Origin: Paramecium tetraurelia
Lineage: Eukaryota > Ciliophora > Oligohymenophorea > Peniculida > Parameciidae
Length of the DNA: 64,000 nt
Direction: 5' to 3'
Assembly (NCBI RefSeq): GCF_000165425.1
Contig: NW_001798976.1
Coordinates: 221,947-285,946, forward strand
Part shown: positions 38,905 through 51,159 of the stretch, one piece after another
Layout: each line of letters begins with the position of its first letter
Position numbering within the stretch: the first letter of the stretch is position 1
Made by a program: the position numbers and the translations under genes
Notes under the pieces: generated by a model
Seen by the model: the letters and a program-made list of their open reading frames with translations, nothing else
What the model was told of the DNA's origin: nothing
Database searches by the model: none

Positions 38905-41751
38905 ATGAGGGAAAGCAAACATACAGAATTCTAGTTTGATGATGATTCCAAGGATAGATCGTTGCCTCAGCCAATAGATCATATTAACAAAAGTTATTCT
39001 TTGGAAAATGACATGGTTTTAGGATGGGTTCCTGCATAATATTAGGAGGAGATAATAAACGTGTAGTTCTATAATGAATTAAACGATCAACTCATAGAGT
39101 TTTACAATTAAAATGACCCAAATAAGATAGTTTATTTAGGTTATAGGCCAAATGAAGCAATGCAATTTCATAAATAATTCTCTGCATAATCTAATTATAA
39201 AATCAGAAATGCTAAAAATTACAAAGTCAAATCCTATCAAAACTAATAGTTATTTGTAGGAATGAATCCAAATGTCGAAAATTAAATAAAATTCAATTCT
39301 TAATTTGAAAGTGGGAACCTAGATTTGGCAATTTAAAAGTCTGAACTAGAGTACGATCTATACATGAGAGTTGATACAAATACTAAAGGTCATACACTTT
39401 GGTATTACTTTGAAGTAACAGGTTTGAGAAATTTTGATTCAATTAAATTTAACATTTGCAATTTTCGTAAAAAAAGGTGCTTATATGAACGTGGAATGAA
39501 ACCTTACATCTAAAGGGATTCCTAAGATTGGTAGTAAGAGGGAGAGAATGTGAAATATGGGGCATATAAATGTTAATTTAAAGAAATTCAAAAGTAATAT
39601 TATTGTCTGACATTTACTCTGATGAATAAAAAACGGGATGATAAAATAAGGATAGCCTATTGTGTACCATACACATTAAGCAAGTTAAATAATTTCTTGA
39701 AATCCTTAAATTCGTAGTATTTGGAATAATCCTTTTTTTGTCACTCTTTAAGTGGAGTCTACATTCCAAAGTTAACTTTCTCTAAAGGAAACATCTTAAA
39801 GAAGAAAGTAATAGTAATATAAGCTCGAATTCATCCTGGAGAATCAAATTCATCATGGGTCATGTAGGGTTTATTAGAGTATTTGAGTTCAAGTCAAGCA
39901 GATAAATTATTAGATTAGTAAGCAATAAAATAATTATAAGATTAATTTTTGTAATTGTCCCCATGATGAATGTTGATGGAGTAATATTTGGTAATTATAG
40001 GACTGGTTGTGCAGGGAGAGACTTGAATAGGCAATTCAGAGATAGTTGTAAGAAATTGTATCCGACAGTTTATGCAATGAAACAATTGATTTATGACTTG
40101 TATTAATTATATGGAGATCAAATAGTTGGTTTTATAGATATTCATGGGCATTCAGGTATTATATTTCCATTTTATTAGAGCCAAAAAGAATGCATTTTTA
40201 TATGGACCCGAATTTTAATTGTGGAATTGCAATTATTATAAATCTAGATTATTTGCTAAAATTTTATCGCTCAAAACTCAAGTTTTTCGTTATTATTCTT
40301 GTCTATTTAGAATAAACAAATGTAAAATAAATACTGCAAGAGCTGTCTTTTGTGAGAAATACGAATTTATTAATTGTTTTACTTTAGAAGTGTCAAACAG
40401 CAGTTACTATTATGAGTAAACTACAGAGAATTTCTCTGAATAGAAATGGATTTAGTTTGGCTAAATAATTGGCGAGTCATTTAATGATTTTATAATTCAT
40501 TTTTAAGAAATAGATACTCTATTTTGTGATTTTAAGGATAAGAAGGTAAACAAATAAACAAAAAAAAAATATAATACTCAAATAAATGATGAAAAATAAT
40601 AGAATCTTTAGAATATTTGTTAGAATTCAAAATACTCTGAGTTATTTGAAGAAATGAAGAATGATTAACCAAATTTATCTTTCTCTGAGGGTGAATCTGA
40701 TAGTGAAAGGGAATCGGATGATTTAGATGATGAAATCTTGAATTATGTAGTATTAACTTCAAATAAATAAAAAAAGATCAAAAAGTCTAAAAAATCTTTA
40801 AAAACTGAATATAAAAAGCAATCAATCAGGAGTGAAAATAGTTCTGGAGTAAACAATCATACAGTGTTTTTGAATAAAAAATAATTTTTGGAAGATTAAC
40901 CAAATAATATTTTCTAACAAACCTAAAATTAAAACATTTATAGAAGAACAAGTTTTAAATAATACAAACAAGAGGATAAAATTAAAGATAATTAAACGTT
41001 TACGTTGACTAGCAAAAATTCCCTTGAGTCTAGTAATATAAAAACATTTAGAGCATCATAGCTTAGTGGACTTCAACCAAAATTTGAATAAATAGGCGTC
41101 CAGAACAGAAATAAATCTCCGATAAAATTAAAAACATTAATACATGAAGGCAAACTGGGAGAGTCAATCGAATTAAATGGTGAAATTAATGAGGAAAATA
41201 TGGCCGATCAAATTTTTCAGCCTTACATTAAAAGACCATTGTTGAATTAAACAAATAATGCAAACATTAAATTTGGAAATATTTGCTCTCCCACAAAAGA
41301 TTTCGTGTTTCTAAACGAATTGAATACTAGAATAATGTAAAATACTCACTTCCCTACAGATTAAGGTTGCACTTATAACGTAACTGCAATTTATCATGGA
41401 ATAAATAAACATTAAAAAAAACCTAATAACTATAGGTTTAATAAAATGTAAAAATTCTAAAAAACCTAAAATCCTTCAATTAATTTAAGAAATACTCTGC
41501 AAGTATAAAAATTAGGAACAACAACGGAAGATTCTTTTGGAATAGTAATAAAACCTAAGCTATTTTCATCACCTTAGATCGATGAATCATAAGGTTAAGC
41601 TGAATAATCGAAAAGTGCAATGAATTAATATTAGAATACTTCAATAAGTCAAAAACCCTAAAAACAATTGGTTCCATCTTCATTTTATTCAATTAAAAAG
41701 CATTGGACCAACACTAGGGGTATTCACTAATACCTTAATCTGAACAATTGA
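38905..41751 (+). CDS. Cytosolic carboxypeptidase (AGBL/CCP family)
   Basis: 932 aa with introns at 39918-39940 and 40156-40180. The CCP N-domain (DLYMRVDTNTKGHTLWYYFE, GLRNFDSIKFNICNFRK, GMKPYIQ) precedes an M14 peptidase domain. Zinc ligands: RIHPGESNSSW and FIDIHGHS; substrate and fold motifs MMNVDGVIFGNYRTGCAGRD and LNRQFRD; catalytic Glu in CFTLEVS. These enzymes trim glutamates from tubulin tails, and ciliates have heavily glutamylated cilia. The second intron is read with a GAG 3' end to give HGHSAKKNAFLYG; a TAG 3' site two bases earlier would shift the frame. About 430 residues of Asn/Gln/Ser-rich tail follow. Confidence 0.9.
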
Positions 41752-41804
41752 AAATGAAGTTTAATTTTTGTTTATAATAAAAATTTTGATATATATTAAT
41801 TGGG

Positions 41805-43890
41805 TCACACTTTAGAAAAAAACTTTTTTTCTTAATTTATTCTTTCTAAAGAGAGTTTTTGTCCTGACGCCTTATAAAAATTTTGTTTTTAATTAAGCAT
41901 TTACCGAGATCTAGGGTTATTTTTGACTGATTAAATCAATGGAATAATATCCTAGGATTTAGCGGATCTAGATTAATTGATTTTAATACCTTCCTTAACT
42001 ATGATATGATGCAACACATGGAGTATTAGGCTATAAATTTGTATGTGAAATCCATTCTTTATAGACAGATTTTGTTTGAGCTTCTTAAGGAGATTCGTAA
42101 AAAAAAGAGGAGCCAAAAATTACTGGTAAATTCATAGTTTTACCTTAGGCAATTTTTTTTCTAAAATCCTATTCTCCTCTTTAAGACTCTTTTTCGTCCA
42201 AATTCATTTTTAAGGGATCAGGTTTAAATGGAGGCTTTACTTTTTTAAGTGCTAATTATTTAAAATCAATTTGAGAGAAAAAAGGATGTTTCAAAATTTC
42301 TTATACCCCTCCTTTGGCACCTAATCTCTAAATTGGATCTTTTTCAAGAAGTGCAATCAGCAAACTTTTAACTTCTCTCGATAAAGTCAACTAAGAAAAT
42401 TGTATAATTATACATCATTTGGAAATGACAACTTAGAGTACAAAATGTCTTAGTAAATTTGATTGGTATTTGTTGAATAATAGGGAGGTAATCCTGTAAG
42501 TAATTCATACAGTAAAGCTCCCAAACAATAAAAGTCTACTGTTTATGAATGTCCCAATTTTAATAACATTTCTGGAGCCATGTATTCAGGAGATCCACAA
42601 AAACTGTATGCTTTTTCTTCTCTTCCAATTTCAGGTTTACTTAAACCAAAATCGGCTATTCTAACGTGACCTTCTATGTCCATTAAAATGTTTTCAGGCT
42701 TGATGTCTCTATATAATATGTTAAGGGAATGAATCTCTTATAAACCCTCAGAATAAGAATTAATTTACATACCAAACAAATTTCTGAAATGTAAAAGCAG
42801 GCTTATTCTTCACTCATTCTTTTAATCTATTTAAGTTGGAAAAAGAGTTCCCCTCCTTGACAAAATTCCAAAACAAAAACTACAAACTATCTTGATTCAA
42901 AGGCATATGATAAATGTAATAAAAATGGGCTGTTGAGTAGCGTCATTATGTTTCTTTCATTTAAAACAATTTACTATTTCTTTTTTGCAATAATAAACTC
43001 TTTATCTATTAACTTCAAGGCGTAGAATTTTCCGGTATCCTTCTTTCTGACAAGGTACACTAAAGAAAAACCTCCCACTCCTATATTTTTTAAGAATATA
43101 AAGTCTTTAAGACCAACTTTTGGTTCAGGTGAAGCCTATAACAAGAATGCTTCTAGTTTCAATCCTGAACTCATAAAAACGTTAAAGGATAAGTCTGGTT
43201 ATGCGATGTAATAATCTATAGAGATTGAATGTTATTAAGATACAAAACTAACTATTTAATTGACTGATGGTTTATCTTTAAGATTAGCATAGCATTCTTG
43301 TGGATTAGCGAATTCTAAATCATGTAATCTTTGCAAGATTTGAAACCAGATTTATCTCATATTAAGACTAAGGATATATAACTATAGGCTTACTGAGAAT
43401 CGAAATAGAAGTAAAAGTCTTGATTACCAAATCTGACAACAACATTATGATGTTTGACTTATTGCATTTATTCATCCGGACCTAAACTTTTGGCTTTGCT
43501 CAATACTGAAGTAGGATTGCCCATATCTGTTTTGATTGTCCTTTTTACTGATTCCATAGCCTCAATCGTAACAGATTGGGCAGATCGCTTTTACTATCCA
43601 CCTTAATTGTTAACGAAATTGGCATTAATGAAGAACTTATTTTATTATGCAATAGAGTTCTGCGTTGATCTTTGTGTCTATTTGCTCAATTATTATTTCA
43701 TTCTAATATCATTCTTTTTCTGTTTGTAGAGGTAGAATTTTTCCAATGCATTATCTGGTATTTAATCTATTGATTGCTATTTATTTTGTGAGGTTTTTCG
43801 ATGACTGGGAGTTGTGTGCAATTGATTCATTTGGCTTTTGCGAGAAAAGGAATCTTAGGATCCTATTCTTAATACACCTTGATGTTGCAT
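41805..43890 (-). CDS. AGC-family Ser/Thr protein kinase
   Basis: 662 aa after removing four introns (26, 26, 23 and 22 nt), with coding length divisible by three. A Gln-rich N-terminal third precedes the kinase domain: [91 protein letters not shown]. Tyr in YRD, and the C-terminal extension [10 protein letters not shown]...KKVKPPFKP with a hydrophobic-motif-like FGSSFFYES, are hallmarks of the AGC group (PKA/PKG/PKB/RSK). No cyclic-nucleotide or PH domain is clear. It converges on the carboxypeptidase gene with 53 bp between stops. Confidence 0.88.
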
Positions 43891-44908
43891 GTTAAATTTT
43901 GTAGTTTAATTTAATAAAATTCGGAAAAGCAATATAAAAAATTTGATTGTTTTCAATGCCTGTTAAGAGAATTTTCAAATATTTTTATAAAATTCAAGTA
44001 AGTATTTTTAATATAAGATCAGTTTTCGAAATTGAGCGATCTCTGTTTTAAACTTTTAATATTGAAATTTAATAACGTATCTAAATTTAAAATTTGATAA
44101 TGCCAATACTTTAATCGAACCGGAAAATACTCATGAAATAATCATAAACACTCCAAATTAATAACTTAATTATGAACAAAATACTTACTTTACTTTTAAA
44201 GTCTTTTAAGGCATTATAAAACAGGAAAAAAGGCTTTAAATATTAGTTTGATGGGTAGTTTGATATGATGTTTTTTTCTGATACTAGTTAATAGGGCATA
44301 TCTTATTTAATTATAATATAATAACAATTCAGCAATCGGATATCTGCAGTTTATTTGGTTAAGAGGACAAACTTTCCATAGATCTGTTTGTGGAACTTTA
44401 AGCTAAGAATTCATCAGCCATCTTATTCCAGAAGCAAGCCGATTTTATTACTACTCTATCCACTATTGATATTTTTTTTTTCGGAATAATGAGGGTTGAG
44501 GTTTGATCTCTAATTGTTGTGTGAAGTCGTTGTTACCAGAAGTTTAGAGAATTCTCTATAATATTATCCATAGAAGCAATTAATTTCTATATTTATATTA
44601 TTATTATTAATACCCTAATGTGTAAAACTTAATGAGTACTAAAAATTCTAGAAGGTTCAGAAATTTATAAGAAAGTCAAATACAAAAAGTTTGGTTTTAA
44701 ATCGAATTATTTCAATTGTTTGTAGAGGTTAATTTGCCCTTATTATTTCCAATATTTAAATAATAATAAATATTTATTTTATTTTTATTACTCTAATGAT
44801 GAGACATTTGATTAAGTGACATTCATGATCTTTGATCTAATCTTCTCTCTGAATTTTTGAAATTTGCAATTTTTCTTAATATAATAATTATATATAATAT
44901 AATTAACA
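43891..44908. other. Intergenic ~1 kb, possible coding remnant
   Basis: AT-rich. On the plus strand about 44340-44520 one frame reads LFGQEDKLSIDLFVELQAKN then SSAILFQKQADFITTLST, which has protein-like composition but no start and soon hits TGA. It may be a remnant or an unplaced exon. Nothing else recognisable. Confidence 0.35.
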
Positions 44909-45863
44909 ATGGAATAACAACCCCTTAGCAATAATAGAGTAAAAACTCATCTTAGTTTACAATTAGTAAAATATGAATGAGGATTAATTAACTTAAAAAA
45001 GAGAGTTGACATCATATGAATCTTGCCTCGATTGTTGTGGAAATGTTTCCGGATGTTTGAGAGTATAACCAAACAATTGATTTAAGGCTTGGCTCCCTTG
45101 CATATTTTGTTGTTGCGAAAATCCCTTCTACGCAGTCCAATAGAGTTCTCTAGGATTGGTTGAGAAGTTCGGAAAATACCACCGAAGTTTACCACCAGGT
45201 TTAAATTAAATTAACCCTTGCACTGTATTTTTGTAATTGATTGCACAAGGATACCGTCATACAAGTGGATATGAGAACAAGAGTATTGGATTTAGATAGG
45301 TAAATTATCCTAACAAAGGATAATATACAAGTTAACATAGATACATGCATGTATTTTAGAATTATCGGTAGGTAACTAATATTCAAGCATTTTAAATAGA
45401 TGCCGTACGTGCAACCTATAGGGTTTCTAGACTGACATAATCTGTTAAGGACATGACATACGCAGCATTGAGATAGGTTTGTGGAGAACATCAATTGCAA
45501 GATTTATTGGAACATAGAGAAATGGTCTAAGATTCAATTGAGGCTTACTTGGATAAGTAAACAGATCAATGGGGAATATACATTGAAGAAGTTTTCATCA
45601 AAGATATGGTTTTAACTCCGCAGATGCAATCTGATTTGGCAGCTGCAGCCAAAAATAAGAGAATCGCTTAGGCAAAAGTCATTTCCGCATAAGCCGATGT
45701 TGAAAGTGCTAAATTGATGAAAGAAGCTGCCCAAGCCCTTGATAGCAAGGCTGCAATGTAGATCAGATTCTTGGAGACACTTCAACTATTAGCCAAGGGA
45801 CCATCATAAAAATTGATGTTCCTCCCTCTAAGTCCAGAATCATAAGGAGCTCATAATGGATGA
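44909..45863 (+). CDS. Stomatin / band-7 (SPFH) membrane protein
   Basis: About 285 aa. After a Cys-rich, membrane-associated N-terminus (CLDCCGNVSGCLR, LPCIFCCCENPF) the SPFH domain reads LGLVEKFGKYHRSLPPGLNQ, VDMRTRVLDLDRQIILTKDN, AVRATYRVSRLTQSV, EAYLDKQTDQWGIYIEEVFI and DVESAKLMKEAAQAL. Stomatins form oligomers on the inner face of membranes and gate channels; the Cys cluster suggests palmitoylation. Introns at 45225-45249 and 45368-45399 are clear. The first intron must be 44966-45005 (40 nt), long for this genome, or a one-base error hides a shorter one. Confidence 0.88.
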
Positions 45864-45888
45864 GTTATGATAATAAGATAGATATAAT

Positions 45889-46560
45889 TCAAACTTTGAA
45901 ATCCTGAGGAGAAATCCATTTGTCTTTTTCCGTGATTCTAAATTGATGTTGTGGCACTGATTAATTTCTACTGATGTATGCTGTAACCAAATTAGATTAT
46001 GAAGGAGTGCCACAACGAAATTATTTAGGTCCAATGATTTTTTTGCATTTCTCTCTCTCCTCTTCCAATTCAAGTTGTTTCTGTGTTTTGTAAATATTAT
46101 CAAATTATGTCTCAATTTGCATTGGATTTTAGTAGGTCTTTCTAAAAGCTAATTTTTAATTCCAAGATTCTTTTTAACCATGATTTGACAACTTCACCCC
46201 CCGGTTTTGAGACAAGAAGCCAGGCACCCATATTTGTTTGTTATTTGATTCAACCAAAGAATCATCGATTGATGGGTGAAGCAATTTCATAATCTCCCCG
46301 GAAGTTTTGTGGAATTAGGGTTTTTATTCAATCGGATCATCAAATTAAGTTAATATTTAACCTTTTAAAGGGGAATTTAAGCCATTTTGAGAATTAGCAA
46401 ATGAAACAAATTTTCGAGATTAATTGTTCGAAGTTCTAGCAGTTTATCTATATGAATTATCATTCTAAATAGAATTATATTTATACTGATAACATTTTAT
46501 CTAATTCTTTGGTTGGCATTTTCTACATTTACTATTTGAATTTTCTCTTACCAATTGCAT
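45889..46560 (-). CDS. Uncharacterised basic protein
   Basis: 223 aa, one exon from ATG 46560. It opens with a Cys pair segment KCRKCQPKNQIKC, then reads SRKFVSFANSQNGLNSPLKG, HPSIDDSLVESNNKQIWVPG, QKQLELEEEREKCKKIIGPK and ITEKDKWISPQDFKV. Gln/Asn/Ser-rich and likely disordered. Its 5' end overlaps by about 100 bp the 3' end of the next upstream minus-strand gene in a different frame. The two may be one gene joined by an intron I could not place. Confidence 0.5.
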
Positions 46561-47790
46561 TGTTTACAACAACATCCAATTTATTAGATTTCTTGGCAGC
46601 ATAACCAGCATGATGAAACTCTGTAATCACATTAAATTTTATTGTTTTTTAATGTGCTTAATATTTATTTTTACTCATATGTTCTAGATAGATGTCCATA
46701 GCATTATCATTTTGTTTAATTGATGCAATTTCAATTGGTATCGAGTGAGCCTATCCTGAACACAATTTAGTCAATTGATATCCCATGTAATTCTTTAAGA
46801 CCACAGTTGTATCTTTGTATTTTCTTTTTATAGCAAATTGTGTCCCAATAATATTGTCTGATATCTGTATAATCAAAGGGCCTATAAATAGAAACATTCT
46901 ATAAACCTTTGGTGCAATCAGCCAATGTTTAAAATGTCTTCTTTGGATTCACAAAGTTGAATGGATGCACATCCCAAGAATTCTTATAAGGAACAACAAA
47001 TTCAAATGGTATATCATTAAATAAGAAATGATGCATTTGATTTTTTCGTAAAGAACAAACAATTTCGTTTTCTTTGGACACATACAGAGCATCCAATTCT
47101 TTCATTCCTTTAACTTTGTATTGAGGTGCTTTCATTATGTATTTACCAATAGTTTTAAATTCCTCAGCAGCTTTTCTAAAATGAATTCCAGCATTTCCTT
47201 TACTTATCCACTCCCCAGTATCATAATTGAATCCATATAAGTCACCTGTCACATTGTCAAGAAAGAAATCTGTCTGTTTTATATCAGTCAAGTCCTTTTT
47301 GATCTTCGAGAGATCTCCCAATTATCCTCCATTTAATCCATTAATAACGCTTATTTACTAGTAAATATCATTTTTAATACACACTCAACATTTGATGCTA
47401 TCAAGAAAACCAGACCTTACATGGCAAATGAGGATGCAAAGAGGATTTTGTTGCTTCTGAGACACATCCTTAGCAAAATTAAATACTAATTCATGTTGAA
47501 TTGAATACTTTATATGCATTAGGAGACCAAGGTCTAAGATTTGCATCTCCTTCAAAAAATATAATATCTATTGAATCGAACATTTTCCCACATTCAACTC
47601 TCACAAAAGAACTGTCTATTTCATACAACAAGTCATCGATAGAATCTCTGTCTCGTATAATGAAATCAATTTCAGTATCAATCATCTCTTTCTTACTAAG
47701 TAAAGCTTCTTTTATGATCAATTTATATTGCTCAAAGTTTTTCATTCCTTTGTAACTCTTCCCATAACCATTTATGATAAGAATTTTCAT
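46460..47790 (-). CDS. Uncharacterised protein with class I GATase-like N-terminus
   Basis: 419 aa with introns at 47486-47508, one of 23 nt near 47345-47370, and 46882-46906; all three make the coding length divisible by three. The N-terminus MKILIINGYGKSYKGM and IDIIFFEGDANLRPWSPNAY resemble the opening of glutamine-amidotransferase-like flavodoxin folds. KILFASSFAMQGLVFLI then NGLNGGQLGD resembles the nucleophile elbow (GxCxGxQ), but Ser/Phe stands where Cys should be. The second half (VTGDLYGFNYDTGEWISKG, FEFVVPYKNSWDVHPFNF) is unknown to me. Probably non-catalytic if the fold call is right. Confidence 0.5.
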
Positions 47791-48058
47791 TTAATTAATA
47801 ATATAATTTTTACGGTTTTGAGAAATTATCATTAGAAATAAACATGAAATTCTTATTGTATCTATATCAGAACAGAGCGAATATTCAATTAATCAAATTA
47901 GATTATGTGCATCAATTCCAAAATTACATAGACAGCTATTTAAGGATAATTGTCATAGTAAATTCGAAATAAACACCTCCATTATGAATTTAGTTTATTC
48001 AGTATTTTAAAGAATTCTAATAATAAAATCTCATAAAATTTTGGTTACATAACAAAAC

Positions 48059-49778
48059 TCATAATTCATTGATCATTTTTCTCACATCATCATGAGTTAA
48101 TTTTCTTGAGCTTGTCAATAATTTGGCTAGATCCATTACATTTTTATAATGGGTGAATGAAAAATCGATACTTTTGTTTTTAACAAACTTATTAGCCCAA
48201 GTATCAAATAATGATAATACGTCTTCTGCACGATTTGCCATCACAAATGTCTTTGCATAATGATTTCTGTTTTTTGGTTCTCCTGGAAAAGCAATTACAA
48301 GGTGCAATAAAATTATTCCTATGGCATAGAATTCATCTGCCATGCCATAATGAGAATCCTTAATATAATTTGCAGTCTAATATCCACAAGTGCCTGTTGT
48401 TATGGTATTTTGAGACGTAATAGAATTGAGTTCTTCTTAAGGAAGTCTTTCATCAGTCATTGTGGATAGCTTTTCTTCTCTAACATCTTTTCCCTAATCA
48501 AAATCTGCTAAAACAACCTAACCAGTTTATTTGTAACATATTTTACTTATAAATCGCCTTTAATGTTGATAGTGACAAAAATGTTTTCAGGTTTTAAATC
48601 TCTATGTATAATCCCTCTTTAATGAATGTATTCTAGACCATCTAATATTTGATTTAAAATGGATTTAATTTTATGTATTTTTTCTGCATTCTGCATAACA
48701 TTTAAATAATAATAAGAAAATGTTAACAAGTCAGTTGGTTAATATTTATAACCAGGAAAGGAACAATATTCAAGTTACATATATAGATAATAGCCATCGT
48801 TTGTTTGTTCGATCCACCATGCAAAAAGTCTAGAATTACGAATAAGCAATACCTCAGGATATTTGGATGAGTTAACTTAGAAAGTATTTTGGCTTCTCTA
48901 ATCTTTCGAATATCTGGGGTTATTGGGGTATTTGATGCAGTTGTAGAAAATACAGAAAAAAAATCAAGTTGAGTGGCTTGAAGTTTGCTCTAGAATTTAA
49001 GTAAGATCATTTCTTACTCGTTTTAAAGCATATATTTAATCATCTTCTGGTCTGTACACAAAGAAGATTGATACGCCACTCCTTAGTTCGTCTTGATTTG
49101 TTTAGGACAGTATTATGTAATCATTAAAAAATTTGTTATTTCTAATAAATGCACTTCTAGGATCATATAGTTTTTATGCTGGTATTATTTGCTAAAGAGA
49201 ATCTATTGCAAAGAATGTTAAGGTTATTTTAAGAGGAATCTTTTTAAATTATAAATTAATTTTCTTTCTGTTTATTAATTCTATTATTGATTTAAGAATA
49301 AAAGCATAGGCTGTTGATTTTATTTATCCAGTTGATGTGATAAATCCGATATTAATATCTTGATAAAATATCTTTATCAATTTATCACAAGCCTCTTTAA
49401 ATTGTTGTTTATTTTCTAGTTTCTATAATTGCAATAAAATATTTCTGATTGCCTTCTTTATTGCTTTCTCGACATTCATAAGATGTTTAAGAAAGGGATC
49501 GTCATTCGTAAAATCCATTCTTATCTAAGATATTATTAACATTTATGAATATTCCTTGCAGTCATTGTTTTAGATAAATTCTTATCTTTTTTGCAAACTA
49601 TCATCCTATGCTAATATGTTAATAATCATACAAGCATCTTTTAAATTTATGTTTAATCTGGTTATGAAACTACCTAATCAAAGTGTCTTTCCTCTTCTGG
49701 CACTTCCTCAATAACTTTAAACCCATAGAATTAATCTATTATTGAGTCAATCTTCGCCTTTTCATTATTACTATTCAT
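48059..49778 (-). CDS. eIF2alpha-kinase-like protein kinase with DFD motif
   Basis: Starts MNSNNEKAKIDSIIDQFYGF. After an N-terminal region of ~250 residues the kinase domain reads VSIFFVYRPEDDQIYALKR, REAKILSKLTHPNIL, DGYYLYMQLEYC, an insert, QILDGLEYIHQRGIIHRDL, KPENIF, VVLADFDQGKD, TTGTCGYQTANYIKDSHYGM and ADEFYAIGIILLHL. The LEYC signature and the insert between lobes resemble GCN2/PERK-type eIF2alpha kinases. HRDLKPEN is intact but DFG is DFD. A 29-nt intron at 48518-48546 joins GDLQ to VVLADFD; several introns upstream are not individually placed. Confidence 0.65.
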
Positions 49779-50103
49779 TATAATATTAGTTATATTAAAT
49801 TGAATAATAATAATATATAATAACAAATAAATTTCAATAAATACAATCGATAACACTTCGAACTTCAGAAGAAAGATTTAAATATAATAATATTTATATT
49901 ATCTCGCTAAACATGTATGACGTTAATAATCCTTTAAAATACTATTAGGCATAACTAAATTTTGAATTGTAGTTTCTCAAATGGAATTTACAATCATAAT
50001 GCTTAAATGTGTTCTATAAAAATTAAAAATATATAGTTATTATTCTATTTTTTGATAATGAAAAAATTTTAGAAGAATTTTTAGATTAATTTTTTTATTT
50101 AAA
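49779..50103. promoter_or_regulatory. Divergent promoter region
   Basis: 325 bp of AT-rich DNA between divergently oriented starts; no frame or recognised motif. Confidence 0.3.
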
Positions 50104-51120
50104 ATGAGAAAATTAGAAAATTATACAGGAGAGTAGGCCAGGGCTTATAAGAAATTCGCTTAAAAGGCAAAAGGAAGCAGAGCTGACTTTGAGTCAGATT
50201 GTAACTTTTTTATTTTATTTTAAGTAAATTTTAATGAGGCTCCGAGTAAATTTGTGAAATCTAATGAGTCAAAGTAGACTCTAAAATCAATTAAAGATTA
50301 AATAGATTATTTTGGATATGAAATTGAACCGTTTAATATGAAGAATGAGAGAGATGTGGGTAAGTTTGATGATGGTGGATATTTTGTATTTGATAAAGCA
50401 AAAGACAAATCAGTAAAGTATAAATCATTTTTTATTAGTGATGCTTGGTTAGATTAGTTAGATTAAAGTAACATGTTCTAAGAGCTTCAAGAAAAGGCAT
50501 AAGCTGAAAACACCAAAAAAATATAGAAATAATTAAAGGAGGCGAACAAAAATTATGAAAGAAGGATGTAGAAGATAAGGGGAGATGGTTTTTTTAGTTC
50601 AACTAAATTTGCTTCTAAAGCTGAAGCTGAAGAATTCTATTAGATCAAAAAACAAGAAAATCAAGAAGAATAATAAGAGGTAGAAGTAGAAGTAGAAGCT
50701 AAATTATAAGTAGAAGAAAAGCAAAATGAATAATAAAATAATTAATCAGAAGAACAAGAAGTTAAATTGGAACTGTTAAAAATTGATTAGTTAAAAGAAA
50801 TTCTTTATGAACTTCTTGAAGAAAATGAAAATGCAAATTAGGCAATGAAAAGAGTGAGAGCAAAATTAGCAAGTAATCAAAAGAAAGTGTTTAAAAAAAA
50901 TGTTAGGAAAGATAATACCGAACATAATGATAAATAAGATCAAAAGACTTCAGAAAATAAAAATGAAGCCACAGATGAAGCAAAATAGACACTGGATATC
51001 TTGATTGATATCTGTACAATAATAGTAAAGAAATCAAATGACCCTTCTATATATACTATAAAGAAAGAAGAATTAGTACCTTAAAGGGTCTCTCGTTTGG
51101 AAGAAGATGATATATTTTGA
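50104..51120 (+). CDS. CD2BP2/Lin1-like U5 snRNP protein
   Basis: 330 aa with one 24-nt intron (50201-50224). The block IEPFNMKNERDVGKFDDGGY, then ISDAWLDQLDQSNMF, matches the CD2BP2/Lin1/Snu40 signature (PFNM..E...G.FD..G.Y.......DSWLD). A Glu/Gln/Lys-rich coiled region follows, then a C-terminal ~50 residues DILIDICTIIVKKSN. No clear GYF domain is visible at the C-terminus, although animal CD2BP2 has one. Family role: assembly of the U5 snRNP / tri-snRNP in splicing. Fits an intron-rich genome but does not prove function. Confidence 0.75.
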
Positions 51121-51159
51121 AGATTAATTTTAGTATTAATTTGTTATATAATATTAAAA

